This document shows positions 10,201 to 19,744 of a stretch of DNA of 64,000 nucleotides, piece after piece. The notes under the pieces are model-generated. The model was not told where the DNA came from, did no database searches, and was given only the letters and a program-made list of their open reading frames with translations. The stretch spans positions 120,040,543 through 120,104,542 of the forward strand of contig CM043960.1 of NCBI GenBank assembly GCA_014529385.2, read 5' to 3'. The position numbers and the translations under genes are program-made. This DNA comes from Adiantum capillus-veneris. Taxonomy: Eukaryota > Streptophyta > Polypodiopsida > Polypodiales > Pteridaceae. The stretch's first letter is position 1. Each line of letters starts with the position of its first letter.

Positions 10201-10854
10201 AGGTTGACATTTTAGGGTGGAACGAATCGACAAAAAGCGTTTTACTCAAGATTGTGGAATCATGGCAAAATTTGAACAGTATAGTCGACGACGTTCCTCT
10301 GATGCAGATCCTGTGGTGGCGGAACTCACTTACTTCGGCACGCTGCAAGAGATTTTGAGGATCGATTACAGAGGATTTTTTGTCGACTTGTTCGACGTGA
10401 AATGGTTCAAGATAATCATGGAGGGTCGCAACGCTACTGTGCGTAGAGGAGAGTCTGGTTTTCTTGAGGTGGATTCTACTAAGAAATGGACTGACCTAAG
10501 AGACACTTTCGTACTACCCGAGCATTGTGAACAAGTAAGTATGTAAATAGTTAACATCCCCTTTTACAAGTTATGTGCTTGAAAGCTCTCATGTAAGTTA
10601 TGTGGCTCTGGCAGGTAATATTTCATCCTACAAAGTCTACATCAAACTGGTGGTACGTCATAGAGGTAGCCCCTCGTAGTGCAAGGACGTATGAAGGCTA
10701 CCATGTGCCAATCACAACGGCATCAATGGAGGAGATCAGAGAAGATGCTCAATCAGAAGCCGCTGCGGTGGTGCCAGACAGCATCAAGATGCTACTACTC
10801 TATATGGGGTGCATGCAGAGGAGCTACAAAATGAAACAGAGGATATGTGTTTAA
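7223..10854 (+). pseudogene. tnp2: CACTA transposase, TNP2 type (Transposase_21 with DUF4218 and DUF4216 regions), decayed
   Basis: This would be the main transposase that cuts the element ends. The start ATG at 7,223 opens a short CPCNQCKH segment (Transpos_assoc-like) before a frameshift. Exons I can place: to 7,756; 7,853-8,591; 8,676-9,280; about 9,331-10,090; 10,172-10,534; 10,615-10,854. Most have GT..AG borders. Diagnostic stretches are RIPADCAAWKHIDGTW, LAMDGVNPFGQRSTSY, GHLWLSLIVPGRYKVENMDV, ILMWTMHDYPG and CGPRLNAR (Transposase_21). RWMFFLERFMKTLKGYVRQK and RPEGSMAEGW belong to DUF4218. FTQDCGIMAKFE, YFGTLQEILRIDYRGF and VLPEHCEQ belong to DUF4216. Damage: a 1-base loss near 8,360, stop TGA at 8,519, a frameshift near 9,930, stop TGA near 10,204, and no clean acceptor before 9,331. 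Confidence 0.92.
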
Positions 10855-11194
10855 ACGGAGAGCTCTATATAGATATAGGAAGTTATGCTGAGTTATGCGA
10901 GGATGAGAGAGAGATCTCTTAAAGCCACAAATATTGTATTTGAAAAATTTTGCTCCGTGTTGTAAAAGCTCTGGCTCTCTAAGTACCTTCCATGGTGTAT
11001 AACACTCTTTTCTACTCGCGCTCACATCTTTTGATTGAAAATTCTGAGTTTTCGACTTGCCTCTTCTATCACTCAATTCATTGCGTCATTGTATTTATAT
11101 GTGTCATTACGTCATTGTATTTAATGGTCTTTGCGTCATTGTCTACTCTATTCATTCAATATTAAGTTTAAATATTCGTGTGTTTAATGCAGGT
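10855..11194. other. Intergenic or intronic spacer between the two CACTA genes
   Basis: No coding signal. TAATGCAG just before the ATG at 11,195 looks like a splice acceptor, so an intron in the 5' UTR of the second gene is likely. Confidence 0.5.
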
Positions 11195-12154
11195 ATGGAT
11201 GATGAGGAGTTTCTTTCTTCTTTGTCACCGCAGCAGAGACAGTGGTACGTGGAGCGTCATCGCTCTGGCGCATCATCGCGCGTTCCTACTCCATCCGCAT
11301 CTCCCTCTCTTTCGGAGCATTCGGCGCGCTCCGAAGCTTCGGCGTCGACGAGACGAGCTTCACACTCGTCTAGACACCGGCGCTCTAGTGGTGGCGGTGG
11401 CGGTTGTTGTGGGGATTCCGCCACCGATGCCTCCACACCGCCTCGTGTTCGACGAGGCTCTTTACCCTCCCCTTCTTTGCCCGCCCCCACACCAGCCACA
11501 GCATCGCCATCTACGCCAGGTTTTGCACGGCTGACTGTTCCTAGCAGCTACACACCTCTACCTACTCCGCCAGGAGCCACCCCACTCGACACTCCTCGCT
11601 TCGGGGCCCAGACGCCGGTGGAGACACCTGACGTCCGTACCCCCATCGACACGCCGCTAGAGACCCCTGCCGGGACACCCAGGTTCACGCGTCACCGGCC
11701 AGAGGGCTTGCCTTACTCCGTCGACTTCAGCGGCGGCATCATCATGGATGATGACGGCAAGAAGGTGATCTCGCGCATGCGTGGTCTTTGCTCTCAGCTG
11801 TTTAGACACTACATACTAAACAAATGGAGTGAAGTACCAAGTGATTTAAAAAACAGGGTCATCAGCATACTTCATGATGAGTTTCCCGTTCCAACACGGG
11901 ATCAGCACTTCAATGAAGACCTGATGAAGATTCGAATGCGCGAATACTGCAAACACAAGCGTTCCGAAGTGCAAAAAGCAATCAAGCATGGGTGGAACAG
12001 GCCAGATTGGCTGGCCAAAGAAGATTGGAAGAATGCGAAGAAAGCAGCGCGCGAGAATCCCGACAAGTGGAAGCAACAAAAGGATGCAGCAAGAAGCGCG
12101 AGTAGAGGCAGGGAGCTCGCACCACTTGGGGAGCGGTGGATGGGCATCATTTGA
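11195..12154 (+). CDS. CACTA second gene: Ptta/En-Spm-type DNA-binding transposase protein, 319 aa
   Basis: An intact frame of 319 codons. I chose the ATG at 11,195 (MDDEEFLSSLSPQQ) because a likely splice acceptor sits just upstream; the longer frame from 11,057 has an unconvincing start. The first 180 residues are low-complexity: Ser/Arg-rich, a Gly/Cys run, then a Pro/Thr domain with repeated ETP/DTP motifs. From about 190 on comes a basic, helical region with NKWSEVPSDLKNRVISILHD, REYCKHKRSEVQ and WKNAKKAARENPDKWKQQ. It matches the Plant transposase (Ptta/En-Spm) family, the partner gene commonly found with TNP2 and thought to bind subterminal repeats. A GTAAGT at about 12,168 and an exon-like piece (GRDPTPYEREYAG) at about 12,258-12,320 suggest the original protein was longer; the stop at 12,154 may be acquired. 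Confidence 0.85.
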   Translation: MDDEEFLSSLSPQQRQWYVERHRSGASSRVPTPSASPSLSEHSARSEASASTRRASHSSRHRRSSGGGGGCCGDSATDASTPPRVRRGSLPSPSLPAPTPATASPSTPGFARLTVPSSYTPLPTPPGATPLDTPRFGAQTPVETPDVRTPIDTPLETPAGTPRFTRHRPEGLPYSVDFSGGIIMDDDGKKVISRMRGLCSQLFRHYILNKWSEVPSDLKNRVISILHDEFPVPTRDQHFNEDLMKIRMREYCKHKRSEVQKAIKHGWNRPDWLAKEDWKNAKKAARENPDKWKQQKDAARSASRGRELAPLGERWMGII

Positions 12155-12257
12155 GGCCGATTTTGTAAGTGTTTTTGCATTGCTCTTTATGTTCGATAGT
12201 TTAGGGTTTATGAGTTTTTTAATTCTAACATAATGAATTCTTTGTATGTTTTGACAG

Positions 12258-12530
12258 TGGTCGATGACAGGACGTGATCCCACACCGTACGAGCGCGAGT
12301 ACGCAGGCAGGAGGGCTTAAACGCCCTGATGGACATTCTCAGTCCTCACGGCGGCATGGTTAGTATTAGGGTTTACTCTTTTTTATTTTTTGTATTGTTT
12401 TATAAATGTCGTTATATGTTTATACTTACTGAAAGTTGTCTTATTGTCTTTTTTTGCAGAATCCGAAAGATACGCCGCTTGGACGCGATGAGACGTCTGA
12501 CTAGACGACGTCAGTTTAGCCGTAGCTAGA
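12258..12530 (+). pseudogene. Remnant 3' exons of the CACTA second gene
   Basis: After a TTTTGACAG acceptor at about 12,257 the frame GRDPTPYEREYAGRRA follows, like the downstream conserved block of Ptta/En-Spm proteins. It soon meets stops. A further GGTTAG...TGCAG intron-like interval separates a short NPKDTPLGRDE piece near 12,462. Not translatable as it stands. Confidence 0.5.
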
Positions 12531-12883
12531 TAGCATTAGTTTAGGGTTTCTCATAGCTTATGTATCATGAGACGGATTTTATACGTCTTTTTGAACCATG
12601 TATATTATTACATTTGTCACCGCAGTTCATTTTGCCAATCAATTCTTTATGCCTATGATGTTGTACAATTGTCATTATTACATTTGCCAATCAATTCATT
12701 TTGCCTATGATATGTACAATTGTCAATTTTACGCTTGTCAATTTTGCAAACAATGCGTCTTGTGGGTGACTATTTTGGGTCTATTATCTACCCTTGCACT
12801 TTTTTTAAAAGTGAATCAAGTACAATATGGTTGATGGGTGGCAGGGCATTCAATGCCCTGCCACCAAAAAAATTTCTCTCGGG

Positions 12884-13113
12884 CGTCGCTATAACCGTCG
12901 CTATTTATGGCTCTGTAGCATCGCTATGAGCGTCGCTATAGACTTCTGTTTACCGTCGCTATGAGCGTCTCTATATAGCGACGCATAGCGACGCCTATAG
13001 CGTCGCATATAGCGACGCTCTCGTAGCGACGCTATTAGCGACGGTTGTAGCGACGCCGGGGGTTATAAAAACCCAGTGTATTTCCGTCGCTAACAGCGTC
13101 ACAAGAGCACACA
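12884..13113. repeat. CACTA 3' subterminal repeat cluster
   Basis: About a dozen copies of GTCGCTA or its reverse complement TAGCGAC, in both orientations and mostly extended to GCGTCGCTAT/AGCGACGC, are packed into 230 bp just inside the right terminus. Such clusters are the binding sites of the CACTA regulatory protein in known elements. The 5' end has fewer copies, partly as the 5,167-5,224 hairpin. Confidence 0.88.
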
Positions 13114-13129
13114 ACCTCTTGTAGTGCTT

Positions 13130-13480
13130 GTTCCTCGATCTCCGGTGGTCTTCAATAATTGGTTTCATGAGGTGGCTCTCCTTTGTAAGGCTTTAGTAGG
13201 CTCACATGGAAAGCATTGTGTATGAGCCAATGACTGGGCAACTTGAGTTGATAGGCATCTTGTTGATTGGTCTAAGAATTTGGAAGGGACCATAGTGCCT
13301 TTTTGCTAATTTAGCATAGTGCTTTGGGCGTCTTGTAGGATTCTTGCCCGTTGTGTGCCATAATCAAGCCTTGGGAAATTTAAGTAAGACCCAATCATTT
13401 TTTTAAAGGCTTGAGCTCTTCTGTGCTTATCAACAGCAGCCTTTTGCCTTTGCTGTGAGATAGAGATAGCATCCTTAATG
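13130..13480 (-). pseudogene. Gypsy integrase C-terminal region, upstream part of the split ORF
   Basis: On the minus strand this gives YQLKLPSHWLIHNAFHVSLL, then KPYKGEPPHE, the standard plant gypsy integrase tail just before the chromodomain at 4,931-5,118. A frameshift follows PHE. Removing the 8-kb CACTA element and one CTT rejoins the two parts. Upstream (near 13,480) the element is broken off and abuts a copia gag fragment, so RT, RNase H and the integrase core are missing. Confidence 0.8.
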
Positions 13481-13483
13481 TCA

Positions 13484-13575
13484 AATAATCAATATCTAAT
13501 TCTCCTAAATGATTTTCTCATGTTAAACTTATCATTCAATATGGGGAAGTGCTAGGGGAGAAAAAGCTAGAATAT
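13484..13575 (+). pseudogene. Copia gag 3' fragment
   Basis: About 90 bp resembling the end of the copia gag pieces at 22,820-22,929 and 33,660-33,764: shared TCAAATAATC/AATATCTAAT, AAATGATTTTCTCAT and TTAAACT.ATCATT blocks. It ends at TAGAATAT against the gypsy LTR. Confidence 0.6.
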
Positions 13576-15046
13576 TGGTTAAGCTAGAAGACCGGCCACA
13601 GTAGGGATCCAAAGGAGGGAAAATAGGGATCCAAAAGTGGGGCCATCTGCAAAAGAGCAATGTGCACTAATGGGCTTAAAAGGCCCTAAGGTTCGGCCCA
13701 TTAAGACTTCCAAAATGCAAGGTTCCAAAATTCAAAGGTTGTGTCCAAAGGTCAAAGCTTAGGAAATTTGAATGCTTTCTGTGTGTCCCAAAAGTCTTCA
13801 ACCATCCCTACATAGGAGGGGGTGAGCCATAGAAGTAGGAGATGAAAGAGAAATACTCACACACAGACACACACAAGCTCCCTTTACACAAAGGGAATCA
13901 GGGACACATGTCAGCTCCCTAGCCCAGATGCCCACAAGGTGTACTCAATTCCTATTGGATGGCCTTGGAGGTGGACCAATGAGAATTAGGCTAGAGTAAA
14001 TCTAGTTTAATGACTTTAAAAAAACTTAATAAAAGAACCAATAAGAATTTATCTCTCTAGAAGACTATTGGACAGTCTCCCAAGGGGTCCAATGAGCATT
14101 CAGCAGCCCAATGGCTTGTCTGATTTCTATTGGCCAGGGGGAAAAGAGGTCCAATCAGAGTTTAGTTGAATTAAATAATTACCTAAAGCTCTCACAAAAG
14201 GGGGGAGGGGGACACATGTCAGAAGGCTATCACTTATGCTGCTTAATTTCCATTGGCTAGGCCTCGGGAGGTCCAATAGGGATGTAGCATGAGCATTCAG
14301 CAAGGGGGGTCGACCAAGAGAGAGAGGGGGCTGATTTTTGCAAGGCATTATCACACACACACTCACACAATCTCATGTGTGAAGCAAAGAAGACTCTCTC
14401 TCCTTCTCAATCTTTAATTGAAAGCTTACCACCTACTCCAAGCTTGTGAGAAGGGAGGCCTACACCAACAACTCTTGGCTTTGTGATGCAAATCCAACCA
14501 AGAGCCAAGCTTCAATGCATGCTCATCTCCTCTACCATGATAATTACTCAGCTAAGCTATGCTAATATGAGTGATTATGTGAGGATATGTACATCTTTCT
14601 CGTAAGAATACCCCTTCTTCTTCTCAATCTAGTCTCATACCCCGCTAGCTCTCACCATCTTCGAAGGTGTGTGAGGTCTTGGGTCAAAGACCGTGAGGGA
14701 ATTGATGTTGTGTTTGGTAAGTGTTTGGCTTAGTGCATGAAGTTTCCATCTTCATTGCACTACCTGGTATTGAAGGAACACAAAGAATTGTATTGTAAAA
14801 TGTCTCTCTTGATGAGCGAAACCATAATACAAAGCCTTTTTGAGGGGGGGGGGAACAGCTCCATGCAAATCCGGTCCTCAACTGTTGTCAATTGCTTAAT
14901 TTCTCTCTCTTTTGAAGTATTGTTCATGCTATCTAACTAGGTGTTATGATTTTCTTTGCTCTCTCCACCCAAGCACTCTTGTTAATCTCATTAGGAATCT
15001 ATTCTAATGAAATACTCACTATGTTCATGCTATTTTCCGCTACACA
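13576..15046 (+). mobile_element. Ty3/gypsy LTR, plus strand (solo or truncated)
   Basis: Starts TGGTTAAGC and ends CCGCTACACA. It is homologous in reverse to 3,493-4,925 and shares its general layout with 22,930-24,412, including the GCTTGTGAGA, CTTCGAAGGTG and CATGCAAATCCG blocks. No gypsy internal region follows; a copia LTR begins 5 bp later at 15,052, so this is a solo or truncated LTR. Confidence 0.7.
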
Positions 15047-15051
15047 TAATT

Positions 15052-15278
15052 TGTTACCATATACATGTGGTAGTGATGTGTGTGAACACACTAGGACCGC
15101 CGGGGCATTTTTTCCCTCTTTAGGAGGTTTTTCCCCCCGTGCATTATATATACGCCCATCACTCTAGGGCTATCTATCTTTCCATTGCATACTAAGAAAC
15201 ACACTCTCTATTATGTGCCTTGAGCTTCCTTCGTCTTCTCCAAGCTGTGTGTGTTTCTCTGCAACCCTAATTCCAACA
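15052..15278 (+). mobile_element. Copia-type LTR, 227 bp, with primer-binding site
   Basis: TGTTACCATATAC to CCAACA, followed two bases later by TGGTATCATAGC at 15,281-15,292, a one-mismatch version of the initiator tRNA-Met primer site. Related LTRs occur at 21,961 and 28,909 and at their mirrored positions. Confidence 0.82.
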
Positions 15279-15638
15279 ATTGGTATCATAGCACGTCACG
15301 TCCTCCGGGCTTAGTCGCCAGCTGCTCCAGCACACGCTTGCTCACTTTCTCCGATTTCAGTGAGCTTTGGCGAGCGTTCGCAAGTCGACAAATATTTTGG
15401 GCAAGCTCAAAGAGCTTGGTCTGCTCAGAATTTTGATTTGGGCTCATTTAGGCCTCCGTTTCCACTACAGGCAGTACTGCACAGGCTATTTCGTCATTTT
15501 GTGCAGAATTTCTGTCAGTGCCGTTTTCTGCATAACATGTGCCTTATAGTCTCTACGGTTTGTGCTATATAGCACAGGTTGTTCCCGCTCCGTTTCTCCT
15601 ATTTTCGGGCAGTTTTCACATCAGGTGCAGCATTTACC

Positions 15639-15810
15639 ATGGCTGACAACAACAACACAGATGTGTTCAAGCGTTTGCTGCTGAGGACAGGTTGGATGGG
15701 GACAACTACTCTATGTGGGCTTATATGATGCAATATGTTCTTGTGTCAAAGGGTGTCGGAACATTGTGCAGGGCATTGATGTACGTCCCTGGTTTCTGAG
15801 GATGTAGTAG
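15639..15810 (+). pseudogene. Copia gag start, truncated
   Basis: The ATG at 15,639 opens MADNNNTDVFKR. With a frameshift it continues like the gag N-termini at 22,315 and 33,150 (LDGDNYSMWAYMMQYVLVSKG in a neighbouring frame), i.e. the UBN2-type start of copia gag. It is cut at 15,810/15,811, where the 1.07-kb module begins. Confidence 0.68.
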
Positions 15811-18157
15811 GGCCTTTTGAAAGTTTATGTTGGATAGACAAAAGAACCATTCATATTGAATTGATGACATAATGATTGTATTAGATTTTGAGATGGAGAT
15901 GGAGGATTACATCATTTGCATAGTGGCCATCTACAGACTCAAACAAGGAAGGTGGAATTAAATGTTGAAAAGTGATATTCATCACATGTGGAAAAAGGTC
16001 AAGCATCATGTGGTTATACAAAATAGCATGTGACTATTGAGAAGCATGTGTTAGGGAAATCCATGTAGTAAGGTGCATGCTTAGTATGCTTGGCTTTTGG
16101 GGCTTGGTCATGTATTAAGTGTAAGCTAACAGTTTACCCAACAAACACCCTCGTAAGTTGAAGCTTACACGATGTGCATGGATACTAATAGAGGAGGTTA
16201 ATATGGGTCACTTAGGGTAATTGTACATGACTCATAAGATGAATCTAATGCAAAAGAGGGTAGGTCTTACCTCCAAAATTTGGGTTTTGGGTAGTGTCTA
16301 AAACCCATTACAATACATCAACATAATAGATAGTGTTGGCATCCCCTTCTTCTTATTCTTCTTCTTCCACAACGTGTACTTTAACTTTGGAATATTTGGG
16401 ATTTCTTTGATTCTTAGCATTGTCTTTGAAGAAACACTGGTTGGGTGCATGTCCCTTCTTATTGGTGGACATAGTGCTTGTATACATGCAAATACAAAGG
16501 GACAATGGTTTGTTCAAAATACAAAAATACTTACAGTGTGAATGCATGGCTTGGTGCCATGAATAGTTTTTAACTTTTTAGTTGTAGGGCCGTGAATGCT
16601 TGATGTGTTTTTGGAACTCATTTGCCAACCAGTTTAGTGCTTGAAGTGCTCAAAGCTTGAAGTGTTTTGAGTATCTTGAATGCTCAATGCGCTTGAATGA
16701 TCCTTGAATACTATTTGAAGCTCAAATACACAGTGTGGTGGTGATGATCTCTTGGTGCCTTGGAGTCCTTGGGAGCTCTTATGATGCCTGCTTTGTGAAC
16801 TTGGGCTGGGTCAAGAGTTTTAAGCCGTGGGAGCATGGGTTTGTTAGGACCAAACAATTGACTTGGTGAGAAGGCCTTTTCTTCATTGTTTAGTACCACC
16901 CCCACCCCCCCCCCCCCCCCCCCCCCCACCCCCCCCCCCCCACGCACCACCCCCACCCCAACGTTGTTTTTGGCATACATCAACCAAAGCATGCTTGACC
17001 AGGACTCCTTTGATCTTAAACAACCATGGGTAGGGATATCTTGGTGAATTCTCTTATCTAATATGCCCATGCTTTACATAAGGCCTACAAGGGCCTTTGA
17101 AAGTTTATGTTGGATAGACAAAAGAACCATTCATATTGAATTGATGACATAATGATTGTATTAGATTTTGAGATGGAGATGGAGGATTACATCATTTGCA
17201 TAGTGGCCATCTACAGACTCAAACAAGGAAGGTGGAATTAAATGTTGAAAAGTGATATTCATCACATGTGGGAAAAAGGTCAAGCATCATGTGGTTATAC
17301 AAAATAGCATGTGACTATTGAGAAGCATGTGTTAGGGAAATCCATGTAGTAAGGTGCATGCTTAGTATGCTTGGCTTTTGGGGCTTGGTCATGTATTAAG
17401 TGTAAGCTAACAGTTTACCCCAACAAACACCCTCGTAAGTTGAAGCTTACACGATGTGCATGGATACTAATAGAGGAGGTTAATATGGGTCACTTAGGGT
17501 AATTGTACATGACTCATAAGATGAATCTAATGCAAAAGAGGGTAGGTCTTACCTCCAAAATTTGGGTTTTGGGTAGTGTCTAAAACCCATTACAATACAT
17601 CAACATAATAGATAGTGTTGGCATCCCCTTCTTCTTATTCTTCTTCTTCCACAACGTGTACTTTAACTTTGGAATATTTGGGATTTCTTTGATTCTTAGC
17701 ATTTTCTTTGAAGAAACACTGGTTGGGTGCATGTCCCTTCTTATTGGTGGACATAGTGCTTGTATACATGCAAATACAAAGGGACAATGGTTTGTTCAAA
17801 ATACAAAAATACTTACAGTGTGAATGCATGGCTTGGTGCCATGAATAGTTTTTAACTTTTTAGTTGTAGGGCCGTGAATGCTTGATGTGTTTTTGGAACT
17901 CATTTCCAAACCAGTTTAGTGCTTGAAGTGCTCAAAGCTTGAAGTGTTTTGAGTATCTTGAATGCTCAATGCGCTTGAATGATCCTTGAATACTTATTTG
18001 AAGCTCAAATACACAGTGTGGTGGTGATGATCTCTTGGTGCCTTGGAGTCCTTGGGAGCTCTTATGATGCCTTGCTTTGTGAACTTGGGCTTGGTCAAGA
18101 GTTTTAAGCCGTGGGAGCATGGGTTTGTTAGGACCAAAACAATTGACTTGGTGAGAA
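15811..18157. repeat. Tandem 1.07-kb module, two copies separated by 213 bp
   Basis: 15,811-16,877 and 17,091-18,157 are nearly identical (start GGGCCTTT(T)GAAAGTTTATG, end CTTGGTGAGAA). The spacer 16,878-17,090 contains the poly-C tract. Only the second copy and the spacer are included in the inverted repeat (mirror 55,035-56,303). Each copy holds a minus-strand 64-codon frame (16,353-16,547; 17,635-17,829; mirrored 55,360-55,554) with GHAPNQCFF and VHVVEEEE, faintly like the end of a retroviral-type gag with a degenerate zinc knuckle. Confidence 0.85.
16902..16961. repeat. Poly-C tract
   Basis: About 50 cytosines with a few A interruptions, flanked by ACCACCCCCACC on one side and CACGCACCACCCCCACCCC on the other. 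The mirror-image poly-G tract is at about 56,229-56,277. Lengths differ between the arms. Confidence 0.9.
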
Positions 18158-19378
18158 TGAGATTTTCCAAAAGTAAACTTAATGTTCAATTGTCAATAAA
18201 GCCAAGATCTACAAGTGGCAATAGCCTGTAGGTGATGATGGGCGAGTTGATAGCATTGAAGAGTTGTGGGCAAATATGTTGTAGATGCAAGGGGTTGTGG
18301 GTGGTTGAGAGCAAGTCGAGCAAGTATGGACCATGAGCCTATGGATGTTTAAATTCTATGTGAGGAGATGTGGGCTACAACATAGAAGCATGGGTCCATC
18401 AGTGGGGTTAGCACAGAGCATGGGATAGCCAAAAGAGGGATCTTGGGGTAGGCGAAGAGGCTTCAACAAATGGTTGAGCCTTTGAGGCAAGTAGCAGGGC
18501 AAGCTAAACAAAGTAATGAGCAGCAGACAATGATGTCGATGACAAGCAAGAGTAGGAGCCAATAGTAAGGCAAGGCAGAAAAGGTAGCTTCATACAGGTC
18601 ACTTTGAACAGTGTGGGAATTGTCAGCCTCAGCTTTAAGTTCACGGGGTCCTAACCATGGGATCAAGGACTCTTGTGCAAAATCAAGGGTGCTCATAGAT
18701 CTTGTTTGTTGATGGATAAAAACTAAACTCGAGATCCCAAGCTTAGTTTTTATGGTGGAATCCACAAAAACGGAACTTCGGATCCCAATTTTAGTTTTTA
18801 TGTCAATATCCCAAGTTTACCTCACATTGATCTGGAATCACATCTAATTCAACCAAGGGCATGTGGGCATGTTGTGTCAAGTCCTCTGCTCCTCAACCTA
18901 GTGATGAGGGTTCAAAACCGACAGAGAAGTGAGGGCGTCTCGAGATTAGATCCCTCGTAGGTCCACGTGACAGGCCTCCCAAGATTAGCTTAAAAAATTT
19001 AAACTTGGGATCCTGAGTTTAGATTTAATTGATCAATGGTTCAGATCATTCGCCTTCCTGCCTTTCAATTGGGACCATTGATCCCATGGTTAGGGACACT
19101 GTGGCACGTAAAAGGGAGGCAATGCCGTGTGCATGTGTTGTGGATGCACCTTTTGTGGGCTAGTAGTCAGAGATGGCATGGGGCTCCGGCGTTCAAGGCT
19201 GCAAACTTCTGCATATCAAAGCTCGCATGTGGGGTTTTCTTTCTCTTTTTGGTTTGCTTTGGAGGGGGTGTATCCCCACATTTCATTGCACACAAACACA
19301 CACATGAAAAAAACACGCTTAATGGTCCACACACACACACACACACACACACACCACACACACCACACAACACACACA

Positions 19379-19413
<35 letters not shown>

Positions 19414-19744
19414 CACACACACACACACACAACACACACACACACAAAACCATAACACACTTAGTCACTGGGCAATAAGCAAAAATAAAATTCAAAAATG
19501 GCCTTAAAGCGGGACCTAGAAGTGACAAGGTACGGATCTTTGTGTCCAAGAAATGCATGCTGAGTGCTCGTATGGGCCCCTCTTTACACACACATGTCTA
19601 TGTCTTCTCTCTTTGGTGGGTGCTGATACTCCTTTGCTCCCTTCCCCTTTGAGGATGGAGACATGGCCCTGCAAGATGCACTCATGAATGGACTCCTTCA
19701 AGGTGAAGGGAAAAAAAATATTCACAATGTTTTGGTGTCTTCCT
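18158..19744. other. Gene-poor arm segment with (CA)n microsatellite
   Basis: No recognised gene. A minus-strand 100-codon frame at 18,463-18,765, kept open in the mirror copy (54,422-54,724), has a hydrophobic stretch ALPYYWLLLLLVIDIIVCC but no family I know. A (CA)n tract with interruptions spans 19,330-19,447. Mirror segment: 53,450-55,034. Confidence 0.5.

Larger units (their letters stand above)
5119..13126 (+). mobile_element. Complete CACTA (En/Spm) DNA transposon, 8,008 bp
   Basis: The left end reads CACTACAAGAGG and the right end CCTCTTGTAGTG, a perfect 12-bp terminal inverted repeat. Both sides carry the 3-bp target duplication CTT (5,116-5,118 and 13,127-13,129), the size expected for CACTA elements. 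Both ends hold repeats of a TAGCGACGC/GCGTCGCTA core. Inside, in order: a 5' microsatellite and minisatellite zone, a captured HIPP fragment, a TNP2-type transposase gene (7,223-10,854) and a second ORF (11,195-12,154). The transposase has frameshifts and stops, so this copy is non-autonomous now, although its ends are intact and could still be mobilised in trans. Confidence 0.95.

Noticed and set aside
11257-11534. Overlapping frames in the GC-rich start of the second CACTA gene
   Set aside because: Stop-poor because of base composition; the plus-strand 319-codon frame has the family match.
15052-15278. Reading 13,576-15,278 as one 1.7-kb copia LTR
   Set aside because: At 21,961 and 28,909 the 230-bp LTR follows LINE sequence directly, so the gypsy LTR at 13,576 is a separate neighbour.
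18463-18765. 100-codon minus-strand frame with a hydrophobic segment, kept in the mirror copy
   Set aside because: No family recognised, and identity of the arms explains its preservation; not called as a gene.
19036-19591. Frames of 80-139 codons, mirrored at 53,706-54,158
   Set aside because: Driven by the (CA)n/(GT)n microsatellite; length changes between arms and no domain.
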